Notes: generated from the letters alone by a model not told the origin. 27,473 nucleotides of DNA from G020354785 sp965602045 (GCA_965602045.1 CBFCXR010000017.1:1-27473); one strand, 5' to 3'; positions 8,073 through 18,700 are shown, counted from the first letter of the stretch. Numbers and translations: made by a program.

Positions 8073-8191
8073 TGTATTATATTAATTGACTATTTACCTT
8101 CTGTATTAATTGCAAAAATAATACTGCTAAATTAGTAATTGTTATTTAATAAATCTATATACTATATTGCTAATATATAAATAATTATCTG

Positions 8192-8872
8192 TTATTTCTT
8201 AACATTTCTGACAAGTATATCATCAATCATGCCATATTTTAAAGCTTCACTTGCTGTCATCCAGTAATCTCTGTCAGAATCTTTTTCTACTTTCTTAACA
8301 GGATTCCCGGAATGTTCAGCAATAATATTATAAAGTTCACTTCGCAACTTAAGAATTTCCCGCGTCGTTATTTCAATATCTGATGCCGGACCCTGTGTTC
8401 CTCCCATTGGCTGATGAATCATTATCCGTGAATGCTTTAATGCCGACCTTTTACCTTTAGTTCCGGCACAAAGCAAAACCGCGCCCATTGAAGCTGCCAT
8501 TCCGGTACAGATTGTTGCTATATCACAATTAACATATTGCATAGTGTCATATACTCCCAAACCAGCATGTACTGCCCCTCCAGGTGTATTAAAGTATATG
8601 TGGATATCCTTTCCGGGATCAGAAGAATCAAGATATAGCAATTGTGCCTGAATGATATTTGCCACATAATCATCGATTGGCAATCCCAGGAAAATTATCC
8701 TGTCCATCATTAACCTGGAAAATACATCCATCTGCGCTACGTTAAGCTGCCGCTCCTCTATTATTGTTGGTGAAATGTAACTGTTATAAATAGATGAATA
8801 CTTATCAAGTGCTATGCTACTTAGCCCTAAATGCTTAGTCGCATAATTCCTAAAATCATTGATTTGTTCCAT
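8192..8872 (-). CDS. clpP: ATP-dependent Clp protease proteolytic subunit ClpP
   Basis: Serine protease that forms the double-heptamer chamber degrading proteins delivered by ClpX. The 226 residues include the full triad: Ser128 in MAASMGA, His153 in MIHQP and Asp202 in DSDRDYW, at the same spacing as in E. coli (His to Asp 49 residues). The N-terminal stretch of about 35 residues is longer than in E. coli and may be a propeptide or extended axial loop. It sits 31 bases after tig in the classic tig-clpP-clpX order. Confidence 0.98.
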   Translation of the reverse strand: MEQINDFRNYATKHLGLSSIALDKYSSIYNSYISPTIIEERQLNVAQMDVFSRLMMDRIIFLGLPIDDYVANIIQAQLLYLDSSDPGKDIHIYFNTPGGAVHAGLGVYDTMQYVNCDIATICTGMAASMGAVLLCAGTKGKRSALKHSRIMIHQPMGGTQGPASDIEITTREILKLRSELYNIIAEHSGNPVKKVEKDSDRDYWMTASEALKYGMIDDILVRNVKK

Positions 8873-8903
8873 AATTTAGTTTTATCTAATTTTTAAATAT
8901 TAA

Positions 8904-10262
8904 CTATTTTTCAAGAATTTTGTTGAATTTGTCCATTGAAATTTCTTTATTAACAATTTTAATGGTGTTTTTTATAAACTCTATTACTTTTTCATCATAT
9001 TTTCTTTCATAAAACTGCTTCTTCTCTTCTTCTTTTTTTAACAATTCATTAGCATAATTCATTAAAGTTTCATCAGGTATATCCGCTGTTCCATAATATT
9101 GGGCAAACTGCATTCTTGCATAATCTTTAACATAATTAAGAATTTCTTCTTCCGATACACTAATATTATTTTCTTTAATGAATTTACTTTTAATTAATTG
9201 CCATTTAAGATCTTCTGTAAAATGATTAAAATCTTTGTCAATCTGTTCTTCGGTATATTTATCCTTATTAACTAAAAGCAACCAGCGTTTAAGAAATTTT
9301 TCCGGCAAATCCTTTTTAAACCGCTTCAAATATGTATTTCTGATATCTATCCTATGTTTATATTCACTATCTCTATCCAGCTTTACCCTTATCTCCTGGT
9401 CCAATTTCTGTTTGAATTCTTCTTCTGACTTTACAACATCTTTGCCAAATATTTTATCATATAGCTCCTGATTGACCTCTGCTTTTTCAAACTTTGAGAT
9501 ACTTTTTATTGTAAGGCTAAATTCACCATCCAGCCCGGCGATTTTTTCTTTCCCGATCTTAAGCAAAGCTGCTAAATCAACATCATTCGGGAATGCCATT
9601 TTAAGGTTTATTTTCAAAGTACTATCAATTCTCCTACCCAAAAAACTCAATTTAATTTTTTCATCCTTAATTAAGTCTATAGAGATCGAAGCCTCATTTA
9701 CTCTTATACCATCTTCAATTATGTTACCCTCTTTATCTAATTGTACTAAATTAGCTTTTACAATTGCTTTTTCCTCAACTTCGTCTACAGGCTTTAATAA
9801 TCCGAAATGCGAAGTATAATTTTCGATAAATTTTGATCTTATTTGATCATCAATTTTAATACGGTAAAATGTAATTTCATCTTTTGCAGAAATCATAATT
9901 TCAGGTTCGGGTGCTAAACCTATATCAAACGAGAAATTAAACTCTGATTGATTATCCCAGTCTATACGGTCCTGTTCCTGTTCATTAGGTAAAGGCTCAC
10001 CCAAAATATTTACCTTTTCATCACTTAAATATTTTGCAATCGATTCCGAAAGCATTTTATTCACTTGTTCTGCCAATACTGGTTTTCTGTACATTTTATT
10101 TATCAATCCAAATGGCACCTTGCCAGGGCGAAAACCATCAATTTTAGCTTTTCTTCTATAATCACTCAGTGTATTATTTACCTTATCTTCGTAATCTTTT
10201 TTCTCTAATTTAATTCTTAAAATAGCATTAAGATCATCAATATTTTCTCTTGTAATATCCAT
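8904..10262 (-). CDS. tig: Trigger factor
   Basis: Ribosome-associated chaperone that shields nascent chains. The N-terminal domain has the ribosome-docking signature GFRPGKVP (43-50). The C-terminal arm region (about 265-450) is highly charged and helical. The middle part (about 145-260), where the FKBP-type peptidyl-prolyl isomerase domain sits in E. coli, is only weakly recognisable, and I could not find the usual FKBP aromatic-pocket motifs, so isomerase activity is doubtful. The length of 452 is slightly above E. coli (432). The assignment is secured by the signature and by clpP-clpX downstream. Confidence 0.92.
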   Translation of the reverse strand: MDITRENIDDLNAILRIKLEKKDYEDKVNNTLSDYRRKAKIDGFRPGKVPFGLINKMYRKPVLAEQVNKMLSESIAKYLSDEKVNILGEPLPNEQEQDRIDWDNQSEFNFSFDIGLAPEPEIMISAKDEITFYRIKIDDQIRSKFIENYTSHFGLLKPVDEVEEKAIVKANLVQLDKEGNIIEDGIRVNEASISIDLIKDEKIKLSFLGRRIDSTLKINLKMAFPNDVDLAALLKIGKEKIAGLDGEFSLTIKSISKFEKAEVNQELYDKIFGKDVVKSEEEFKQKLDQEIRVKLDRDSEYKHRIDIRNTYLKRFKKDLPEKFLKRWLLLVNKDKYTEEQIDKDFNHFTEDLKWQLIKSKFIKENNISVSEEEILNYVKDYARMQFAQYYGTADIPDETLMNYANELLKKEEEKKQFYERKYDEKVIEFIKNTIKIVNKEISMDKFNKILEK

Positions 10263-10338
10263 ATAAAATTTTAATTGTTATGAATTATGTCTGTATACGG
10301 TTTATGTTTAGATATTCCTGGTTGTCATTGTTTTCTTG

Positions 10339-10420
10339 TGCGGATGAAGGGACTCGAACCCCCACGCCCGAAGGCACTAGATCCTAAGTCTAGCGCGGCT
10401 ACCAATTACGCCACATCCGC
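10339..10420 (-). tRNA. tRNA-Leu (anticodon UAG)
   Basis: On the minus strand the gene begins GCGGATG (10420-10414) and closes with CATCCGC (10346-10340), a perfect 7-bp acceptor stem, plus an A discriminator at 10339. The anticodon arm CTAGA-CTTAGGA-TCTAG gives anticodon TAG. A long variable arm (GCC TTC GGGC type) marks a class II tRNA, as expected for leucine. The T-loop is TTCGAGT, with two G-U pairs in the T-stem. CCA is not encoded. It stands between lptB and tig. Confidence 0.95.
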
Positions 10421-10434
10421 ATAATTTCAGTTTG

Positions 10435-10442
10435 CAAAGATA
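10435..10442 (-). promoter_or_regulatory. Candidate -7 promoter element for the tRNA-Leu gene
   Basis: The minus strand reads TATCTTTG, matching TAnnTTTG, with a predicted start near 10429, nine bases before the mature tRNA end. No good -33 TTTG was found at the canonical spacing, so the match could be chance. The start point would also serve tig-clpP-clpX if there is read-through. Confidence 0.35.
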
Positions 10443-10535
10443 CCATTTTTTCCAAAAAAATTAAGATCGTTTTTATAAAAGAATCATGATTTTGTCAGGA
10501 GAGTTTGTACCATTTTTGAGGTTAATAACAGGGAC

Positions 10536-11258
10536 TTATCTTAATTCAAAATTCTTACCCAGATAAACTCTCCTCACCTGCTCATCTTGAGCTAGTTCCT
10601 CTGATGTGCCGGATTTAAGTATTTCTCCCTCAAAGAGCAGATATGCTCTGTCAGTAATTGAAAGTGTTTCATGAACATTATGATCAGTAACCAGTATTCC
10701 AATATTCTTTTTCTTTAGTCTGGCTACAATTTCCTGGATATCTTCAACCGCAATTGGATCAACACCAGCAAAAGGCTCATCCAATAGAATAAATCTTGGA
10801 TCCAGGGCAAGTGCCCTGGCAATTTCTGTTCTTCTTCTTTCACCGCCGGAAAGCTGAATCCCCATGCTTTTCCTTATTTTCTGCAATCCAAATTCCGTTA
10901 GCAACGATTCTGTCCTGTATCGTTGCTCTTCTTTGGATAATCTGGTCATTTCAAGAATCGCTTTCATATTATCCTCAACACTAAGTCTCCTAAATACTGA
11001 AGCTTCCTGTGATAAATATCCTATGCCTTTCTGAGCTCTTACATATACCGGTTCATTCGTGATATCTTCGTTATTAAGAAATATTCTGCCCTCATTTGGA
11101 GCAATAAGCCCAACAATCATATAAAAAGAAGTAGTTTTTCCCGCGCCGTTTGGACCAAGTAATCCGACAATTTCTCCTTGCTCAAGATCAATAGAAACAT
11201 ACTTGACAACTGTCCTGGATCTATACCTTTTCACAAGGTTTTCAGTATGTAATTTCAT
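10536..11258 (-). CDS. lptB: LPS export ABC transporter ATP-binding protein LptB
   Basis: Cytoplasmic ATPase that powers lipopolysaccharide extraction from the inner membrane with LptF and LptG. The 240 residues form a single nucleotide-binding domain: Walker A GPNGAGKT (35-42), Q-loop Gln84 in YLSQEASVF, signature LSGGE (136-140), Walker B FILLDEPFAG and the VTDHN switch histidine. The YLSQEASVFRRLSVEDN stretch and the ERRRTEIARAL segment are characteristic of LptB among ABC ATPases. It lies 18 bases downstream of tatC, so the two are likely one transcript. The membrane partners lptF and lptG are not in this window. Confidence 0.95.
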   Translation of the reverse strand: MKLHTENLVKRYRSRTVVKYVSIDLEQGEIVGLLGPNGAGKTTSFYMIVGLIAPNEGRIFLNNEDITNEPVYVRAQKGIGYLSQEASVFRRLSVEDNMKAILEMTRLSKEEQRYRTESLLTEFGLQKIRKSMGIQLSGGERRRTEIARALALDPRFILLDEPFAGVDPIAVEDIQEIVARLKKKNIGILVTDHNVHETLSITDRAYLLFEGEILKSGTSEELAQDEQVRRVYLGKNFELR

Positions 11259-11276
11259 ATTTAATATTTAAAATAA

Positions 11277-12092
11277 TTAACCTGCTAATTCTTCTTCCTG
11301 TTTTTTATTGATTTTTCTTGATATTGTAATACTTATTTCATATAAAGCAATTAATGGAAAAGATACTAAAATTTGACTAAATACATCAGGAGGAGTAATA
11401 ATTGCCGATAGAGCCAAAATAATAATAAGTGAGTGTCTCCTGTATTTTTTCAGAAACTCAGGAGTAACTATACCTATTTTGCTTAAAAAATAAATTACTA
11501 CCGGCAGCTCAAATAATACCCCACCGGCCAATACAATAGATGCAACTATAGATATGTAAGACATTAAGTTTATTTCATTAGTTACTTTACTACTAACTTC
11601 ATAATTTTCTAAAAAGTGCACTGAAAGGGGAGTAATTACATAATATCCAAAAAGCACTCCCATAATAAATAACATAGTACTGTAGAAAACAGCGCCTTTT
11701 GTATGTTTTCTTTCCGTATCATATAAAGCAGGATTAATAAATTTCCAGAACTCATAAAAAATGTATGGAAATGCTACAATAATACCTGCAATTATTGATA
11801 TTTTAATATGAGTAAGAAATTGTCCGGTCATATGAATATTTTGTAAGTCATTTGGGCTGGAATTTATACACAATTTCGCACTGCTAATCAATTTTCCAAG
11901 TTTGCATAACATCCTATTTGTAAAGAATTCCGGGGTTCTTGGCCCAAATAGAATTTTATCAAATACTACTTCTTTAAAAATGAATGCTACTACGGCTGCG
12001 ATAAAGATTGCAATAAATGAACGTAGAAAATGCCACCTGAGTTCTTCAAGATGTTCAAGAAATGTCATTTCGCCTCTTTTGGTTTTACTCAT
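11277..12092 (-). CDS. tatC: Sec-independent protein translocase subunit TatC
   Basis: Polytopic inner-membrane receptor for twin-arginine signal peptides. The 271 residues show the conserved cytoplasmic N-terminus TFLEHLEELRW, six predicted membrane segments, the FPYIFYEFWKFINPALYDTERK loop with its conserved acidic and aromatic residues, and the ITPPDVFSQ motif before the last segments. The first periplasmic loop (about residues 45-90) is long, as I would expect in this phylum. No tatA or tatB is nearby; they must lie elsewhere. Divergent from recQ. Confidence 0.95.
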   Translation of the reverse strand: MSKTKRGEMTFLEHLEELRWHFLRSFIAIFIAAVVAFIFKEVVFDKILFGPRTPEFFTNRMLCKLGKLISSAKLCINSSPNDLQNIHMTGQFLTHIKISIIAGIIVAFPYIFYEFWKFINPALYDTERKHTKGAVFYSTMLFIMGVLFGYYVITPLSVHFLENYEVSSKVTNEINLMSYISIVASIVLAGGVLFELPVVIYFLSKIGIVTPEFLKKYRRHSLIIILALSAIITPPDVFSQILVSFPLIALYEISITISRKINKKQEEELAG

Positions 12093-12355
12093 TTATAAAT
12101 AAGTTAATATCAAAATTTTAACACCCAAGTATGTGGCAAATTGAAAATTTTTTTATAAATTTATTATACAAATGTATTGATAATTCTTAATAATTGAGAT
12201 TTAGTATAATTTTTATAACCTATAGTAAACTTTAGAATTTACAATTCGTATAAGGACATTATTTCTTAAAAGATATTGTAAATCATTGCAGTTTTTTATA
12301 ACATAATTTAAGTGTTGGTTACTCAAAATGATCAAAGTAGAAATACAAGGAGGAC
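12093..12355. other. Divergent promoter region between tatC and recQ
   Basis: This AT-rich gap of 263 bases must hold the promoters for both tatC (minus) and recQ (plus). On the minus strand TACATTTG at 12176-12169 fits the -7 consensus for tatC, without a clear -33 box. No convincing plus-strand promoter was found for recQ. Confidence 0.35.
12347..12353 (+). promoter_or_regulatory. Strong Shine-Dalgarno sequence before recQ
   Basis: AAGGAGG lies only two bases upstream of the recQ ATG (12356). This is an almost complete match to the anti-SD core, unusual in Bacteroidota genes, and the spacing is shorter than normal (5-9). No other in-frame start fits it better, so it supports the chosen ATG only moderately. 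Confidence 0.45.
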
Positions 12356-14548
12356 ATGAGTGTTGGAACAGATATTTCATTGACTGAGATCCTTAAAAGA
12401 TATTTTGGATTCACCAGTTTTAAAGGAAATCAAGAACTTATTATAAGAAATGTGCTTGCTGGTAGAGATACATTTGTATTAATGCCAACAGGTGGAGGTA
12501 AATCGTTATGCTACCAGTTACCATCCTTATTATTAAATGGAACTGCTATTGTTATTTCACCGCTAATTGCGCTTATGAAAAATCAGGTTGATTCAATGCG
12601 TAGTTTTAGTGAAGAGGATGGCATAGCTCATTTCTTAAATTCGTCCTTAACCAAAGCACAAATTGAAAAAGTCAGGCAGGATGTATTAAATCAAAAAACA
12701 AGACTTTTGTACGTTGCTCCTGAGTCCCTGACCAAAGAAGAAAACATTAACTTCCTGAAAAAAGTTAATATTTCATTTTATGCAATTGATGAAGCTCATT
12801 GTATTTCAGAATGGGGTCATGATTTCCGGCCTGAATACAGAAGAATAAGACCCATAATAAACAAAATTGGCCATGCTCCTTTGATTGCCTTAACTGCTAC
12901 TGCTACACCTAAAGTTCAGCACGACATTCAGAAAAATCTCAGTATGCTTGAAGCAAATGTTTTTAAGTCATCTTTTAGAAGGCCCAATCTATATTATGAA
13001 ATACGGCCTAAAAAAAATGCGGTAAAAGAAATCATTAAATACATAAAAACCAATGCCGGAAAATCCGGAATTATTTATTGCCTGAGCAGAAGGAAGGTAG
13101 AGGAGTTAACTGAAACCTTAAAAGTAAATGGTATCAAGGCTTTGCCGTATCATGCAGGAATGGACACTTCTACCAGAACTGAAAACCAGGACAAGTTCCT
13201 CATGGAAGATGCAGATGTCATTGTTGCTACAATTGCATTCGGAATGGGTATAGATAAGCCTGATGTTCGATTCGTAATACATTACGATATACCAAAAAGT
13301 CTGGAAGGATATTATCAGGAAACCGGCAGGGCAGGCAGAGACGGTGGTGAAGGTAAATGCATCGCTTTTTACAGTTATAAAGATATTCAAAAGCTTGAAA
13401 AATTCATGCAGGGAAAGCCAATTGCCGAACAGGAAATTGGCAAACAATTATTACTGGAAACTGTCTCTTACACGGAATCTTCGGTTTGCAGAGTAATACA
13501 ATTGCTTAATTACTTTGGTGAGGTAATGAAGAGAAATTGCAATAATTGTGATAATTGCCTGCACCCTAAGACTCTTTTTGAAGGAAAAGAATATATCATT
13601 AAAGTACTGAATGTTATCCTTTCAGTAAAAGAAAAGTTTAAAGCAGATCATATTTCATATATTCTGGCAGGAATAAAAAATAATATCATCAAATCATACA
13701 AACATAACCTGCTTGAACAATTTGGTTCAGGTAATGATAAAGAGCCCAAATTCTGGAGCGCCGTTATTCGTCAGGCATTAATTGCACGATTGATAGAAAA
13801 GGAAATTGAAAATTATGGTTTGCTTAAACTAACTCAAAAAGGGCATGAGTATATTGAGAATCCCAAATCCCTGATGTTATCAGAAGATCATGAATATAAC
13901 GATCAGCAGGACGATGATGATATTATTACTTCAACTTCAAAAACCGGAGTTGTCGATGAGGAATTATTCTATATACTGAAAGATTTGAGAAAAAAAATAT
14001 CTAAACAAATTAATCTTCCACCATTCGTTATCTTTCATGATCCCTCTCTGGAAGATATGGCTATTCAATATCCTGTTAATATTGAAGAATTGCAGAATAT
14101 TACCGGAGTTGGAATGGGAAAAGCTAAACGATATGGAAAAGAATTTGTTAATCTGATTCAAAAATATGTTAATGAAAAAGAAATTATCCGGCCTCAGGAC
14201 ATGATAGTGAAATCTATAATAAATAAATCCGGGCTAAAAGTATATATAATACAAAGTATTGACAGGAAAATTTTTCTTGATGATATTGCTGAAGCTAAAA
14301 ACTTAAAAATGAATGACTTGTTAGATGAAGTTGAAGCAATAGTCAATTCAGGAACCAAACTTAATCTGGATTATTATATTGATTGTGTGCTTGATAAAGA
14401 ACATCAGAAAGACATATATGAATACTTCATGGAAGAGGCAGAAACTGAATCAATAGAGGAAGCACTCCTTGAACTGGGAGAAGAAGAATATACAGAGGAA
14501 GACATCCGATTGATGAGAATTAAGTTTTTGTCAGAAATGGGGAATTAA
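12356..14548 (+). CDS. recQ: ATP-dependent DNA helicase RecQ
   Basis: 3'-5' DNA helicase of recombination and replication-fork repair. At 730 residues it is longer than E. coli RecQ (about 610). Walker A TGGGKS (45-50), DEAH (145-148), LTATATP (179-185), and motif VI YYQETGRAGRDG (319-330) are intact. The zinc site has Cys378, Cys395, Cys398 and Cys401. A winged-helix (RQC) region spans about 404-510 and an HRDC domain about 534-606. The extra 120 residues end in a helical region (about 630-690) that resembles the helix-turn-helix domain found at the end of some Bacteroidota and Firmicutes RecQ proteins; this is inferred from pattern only. It converges with the glycosyltransferase gene. Confidence 0.97.
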   Translation: MSVGTDISLTEILKRYFGFTSFKGNQELIIRNVLAGRDTFVLMPTGGGKSLCYQLPSLLLNGTAIVISPLIALMKNQVDSMRSFSEEDGIAHFLNSSLTKAQIEKVRQDVLNQKTRLLYVAPESLTKEENINFLKKVNISFYAIDEAHCISEWGHDFRPEYRRIRPIINKIGHAPLIALTATATPKVQHDIQKNLSMLEANVFKSSFRRPNLYYEIRPKKNAVKEIIKYIKTNAGKSGIIYCLSRRKVEELTETLKVNGIKALPYHAGMDTSTRTENQDKFLMEDADVIVATIAFGMGIDKPDVRFVIHYDIPKSLEGYYQETGRAGRDGGEGKCIAFYSYKDIQKLEKFMQGKPIAEQEIGKQLLLETVSYTESSVCRVIQLLNYFGEVMKRNCNNCDNCLHPKTLFEGKEYIIKVLNVILSVKEKFKADHISYILAGIKNNIIKSYKHNLLEQFGSGNDKEPKFWSAVIRQALIARLIEKEIENYGLLKLTQKGHEYIENPKSLMLSEDHEYNDQQDDDDIITSTSKTGVVDEELFYILKDLRKKISKQINLPPFVIFHDPSLEDMAIQYPVNIEELQNITGVGMGKAKRYGKEFVNLIQKYVNEKEIIRPQDMIVKSIINKSGLKVYIIQSIDRKIFLDDIAEAKNLKMNDLLDEVEAIVNSGTKLNLDYYIDCVLDKEHQKDIYEYFMEEAETESIEEALLELGEEEYTEEDIRLMRIKFLSEMGN

Positions 14549-14602
14549 CCTGATTGTTAACACCAGGCAGCATATAATAATGAAATCGTTCAGGCAAATA
14601 AA

Positions 14603-15724
14603 TCACCTGATTTCTCTTTCTTTCCATTTATAGCCTATTATATTACCCGATATACCGATAATTGAAATATAGAAGGGATAAATAACCTGGAATAAAACCA
14701 AATATTTTATGAGTTTCTTTTTATTAAAAAATGCTAATATTTTATTTATAAAAATATAATCTATTAAAGTCTTTGCACAAAATAGTAATGGCCATAACAG
14801 ATAATTTCCTGAAACGAAAAGTAAAACAAATGAACCTAAAATAGAAGCATTTAGAACAAGTACTATAATTGCCAGAGATATAATATCAAAATCTTTATAA
14901 TATTTACCTTTTGATGTCCATCTTATTCTTTGTTGTATAAAATCACGAAGAGTTAATTGAGGATTTGTATAAACAATAGCTTTTTTTGATTTTAATAGCT
15001 TAATCTCACGCCTGAAATCCTTTTTAACTTTTAACATAAACAATGTATCATCTCCTGATACCGATTTAACATTCAAAGGATTAGCATACCTGAAATACAA
15101 TTCTCTCTTATATATAAGATTTGCACCATTACAAAAAACAGGATGGGACATTCCTGCTGCGCCAGCGCTTGATGCTACAAGGCTGACAAATTCGAATTGC
15201 TGAAATTTATAAAAAACGGAATCGGCAGACATCATATCAACCAGACCAATGATCATTCCCGGTTTATTACAGTGCAAATAGTACGATGTTATTGTAGATA
15301 TCCATCTATTACCAACTCTGCAATCAGCATCGGTAGTTACAATTATTTCTCCTGTTGAATTTTCTATACCGGCATTGATTGCTGCCTTTTTTCCATAAAA
15401 TTGCCCTGATAAATGTATCAGTCGAAAATTATTGTTATCACTACAAAAAGGTTGAATTATTTGAGCTGTTAAATCCTCAGAATGGTCATTTACCAGAATT
15501 ACTTCAAATTGTTGTTCAGGATAATCCTGTTTTGATAAATCCTTAAGCAGTTCATTTATATAGCCCTCTTCATTTCTAACAGGAACGATAATACTTACAA
15601 ATATCTTATCCGGGAAATCAACGGATTCAAATTCAGTTATCCTGTTCCAGCCTGTATGATATTGTATTAATTTAAGAGAGTATAAAATCAGGGAAGTTAA
15701 AGAAAGGATCCAGATTATCAGCAT
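14603..15724 (-). CDS. Family 2 glycosyltransferase, membrane-anchored, processive type
   Basis: Transfers sugar from a nucleotide-sugar to an unidentified acceptor, probably an envelope or extracellular glycan. The 373 residues begin with one membrane segment (about 2-20), then a GT-A domain with FVSIIVPVRNEE (42-53), VNDHSED, the metal-binding DAD (132-134), the acid GDD (224-226) and QRIRW (265-269), the Q-x-x-R-W motif of processive GT2 enzymes. Two or three membrane segments follow (about 282-360). Substrate cannot be told from sequence. No polysaccharide cluster surrounds it; it stands alone between recQ and a histidine kinase. Confidence 0.85.
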   Translation of the reverse strand: MLIIWILSLTSLILYSLKLIQYHTGWNRITEFESVDFPDKIFVSIIVPVRNEEGYINELLKDLSKQDYPEQQFEVILVNDHSEDLTAQIIQPFCSDNNNFRLIHLSGQFYGKKAAINAGIENSTGEIIVTTDADCRVGNRWISTITSYYLHCNKPGMIIGLVDMMSADSVFYKFQQFEFVSLVASSAGAAGMSHPVFCNGANLIYKRELYFRYANPLNVKSVSGDDTLFMLKVKKDFRREIKLLKSKKAIVYTNPQLTLRDFIQQRIRWTSKGKYYKDFDIISLAIIVLVLNASILGSFVLLFVSGNYLLWPLLFCAKTLIDYIFINKILAFFNKKKLIKYLVLFQVIYPFYISIIGISGNIIGYKWKEREIR

Positions 15725-15757
15725 TTACAACAATAAAATATAATTTGGTAGTACTAG

Positions 15758-18700
15758 CTAATACTTATTTGAAAGCCATCTGTCAATCAGAGAATATAAC
15801 TCAGAAATATTAACAGGCTTGGTAATAAAATCATCACACCCGGCTTTCAAACATTTTTGTCTCTCTTCAGTGATTGCATTTGCAGTTTGAGCTATAATAG
15901 GTATGTCGTTATTGAACTTCTTAATTTCCATAGTTGCTTCCAGCCCATTCATTTCAGGCATTTGAATATCCATAAGCACCAAATCAATATTTCTATTTTT
16001 TAAACAAAGCTCAACCGCTTCCCTCCCATCTTCAGCATGAAGAACATTAGCTTTGGTTTGTTTTAAAAATCCTTCCAGAAATTTATAACTGAATTTATCA
16101 TCTTCAGCAATTAAAAACAACTTACCTTCCCATACATAATCAGTTCTTGACTTTTCACTATGCTCAATTTCCTTAAATTTTTTAGTCGGCACATAAGGAA
16201 CTTCAAAATAAAATGTTGAGCCCTCATTTTCCTTAGATTCTGCCCACATTTTACCTCCGAGTAAACCAACAAATCCTTTGGATATTGCCAAACCTAAACC
16301 TGAACCACCATATTTGCGTGTAGGTGAGTTATCCGCCTGAATAAATCTGTTAAATATTGCATTTAGCTTCTCTATCGGGATACCTATCCCTGTGTCCTTA
16401 ACATAAAATGTTAGTGCTTTTTTATTCCTAAGCTTATATCCAAATTCAATATATCCCTCATTGGTAAATTTAAAGGCATTGCTAATTAAATTATTTAGTA
16501 TCTGACGCAAGCGATTAGGATCAGATTTAACATAACAATCGTCATTAGAAAGAGTTTTCCGTACTCTTAACTTAACACTTGGCTTCTCCTTTTTAAGTTT
16601 TTCAGACTGGAATGAAGAATGTACCTGCGTTAAAAGAGAATTTATTGAAAAATCATTCCGGACAATCTTTATCTGTCCTGCTTCAATTTTTGCAAAATCA
16701 ATAATATCATCAATGAGGCTTATTAGCATCTTACCATTGTTATTGATTATTTCAAGATATTTCTTTCTGTCTGCCTGACTAAGGCGATCATCATTCAACA
16801 TTTCAGCAAATCCAAGTATACCATTCATTGGTGTTCTTATCTCATGCGACATATTAGCCAGAAATGCTGTTTTAAGTTTATCTGATTCTTCAGCTTTTTC
16901 TTTAGCCGTAATAAGTTCATATTCTAACTGGCTTCGATGTAAAGCAACTGATATCTGATGTACAAATGTTTCAATTATATGTTTGAATTTGATAATGCTC
17001 TTATTTAAAGTAAGAATAGTAATGTTACCCAGCAATTTATTATGCCTGGCCAATGAAATATTATAAATCTTATGAATTTTCAATATATCTCTAATTTCAT
17101 AAAATTTATTAAGAGTGGATTTATCCAGATTCTCTTCTAAAAATTCATCGTTTAAAGTAATTACTGCTCCTGCATTTTCAATATTGGATATTTTTTTGTT
17201 TATGGGGATTACCTTACCAATCGGTTCCCATCCTATTGTATTAATAACCTTGTCTTTATTATCTCTGAATCTTGAGATATTTTCAATACGTAACCTTCCT
17301 TCCCTCTCATTACATGATGTTACTATTACTATTGCATTTTCAAGAAAATTATAGAGTTTTTCAGATATATATCTATAGATATCATCTTTAGAAGAAATTC
17401 CCAATAAATCCAAAGCAGAATTACTAAGAAATATTAAATTATCATGATAAACTCTCTCTTTAAGTTCTCCCATCTTCCGTTCTGAGATATCCCTGGAGTT
17501 TACAACAATTCCTTTTATAAATGGATTATCAAGCTGGTTGGAAAAAATGCTTTCAACATATATCCATCTCTTATTTTTATGAAGGCATCTATATTCTTTT
17601 TTTATCTGCTTTTGCGGATTTCTGAGTACAATCTGAAAAAATTCTTTAAAATATTCGACATCATCCGGATGAACTATATCAAGTATCGGTTTATTTATCA
17701 ATTCTTCCATTGAGAAATCAAATATTTTATTTCTTATAGAGTTTTCAAAAATTATCAGCCCTTTCCTGTCAACAATTGATATAGCATCTGAAGAATTTTG
17801 CAATAATGCACGAAAATGTTCCTCATTTTCCTTAATAGTTTCCTCCATTTTTTTGCGGTCGGTAATATCCCTTGAAATTCCGGTAATCCCAATTAATTTT
17901 CCCTGTTCATTGAATATTGGTGTTTTATATGTTTCAATCCATCGCTTTCCACCAGGTGTATTTTCAACTACTTCCAGTAATTGTCTCTTACCGCTCATTT
18001 TAATCGACTTGTCATTTTCACTATATTCACTTGCAAGCTCTTTAGAGCAAATATCAAAATCTGTTTTCCCGATAATCTCTGAGGCATCTTTATTATAATG
18101 CAAAGCAAAAGGTTCATTTACTGAGATATATCTTCCTTCACTATCTTTCAGCCATGCCAAATGAGGTATATTGTCCAGTATTGCTTTTTGCTGTGTTTTT
18201 GTTTTCAGAATTGTGGATTCAAGTTCTTTTTGCTCAGTTATATCATTAATAACCGAAACATAACGATAAATTTTCCCCTTATTATTATATACAGGAAAAC
18301 TTTTGGCCCACACCTTCCTGATTTTACCATTTGTCTGGACTATTTGATACTGTTCGTCCAATACATTCTTCTTTGTCAATTCACTTTTCCTGTTCATCAG
18401 GTACCTCTCTTTATCATCAGGATGGATACTATCAACAAGAATTGACGGATTCTTAACGAGCTGCTTAACTTTTCTGCCATATACTCTTTCAAACGCTGGA
18501 TTAGCATATAGAATATTATCTTTATTTGAAAGAATAAATACAACATTCGTATTTTCCGCTAATTGCCTGAACCTCTCTTCACTTTCCTTTATGGCTTCTT
18601 CAGCTATTTTCCTTTCAGTGATATTTGTTGAAAATACTGTAACGCCAGTAATATTTTTATTTTTATCAATTATTGGATTAATCGAGTATTCAAAATATAT

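Noticed and set aside
14549..14602. Possible terminator between recQ and the glycosyltransferase gene
   Set aside because: Only 4-bp CCTG/CAGG pairings are present with no T-run; too weak to call.
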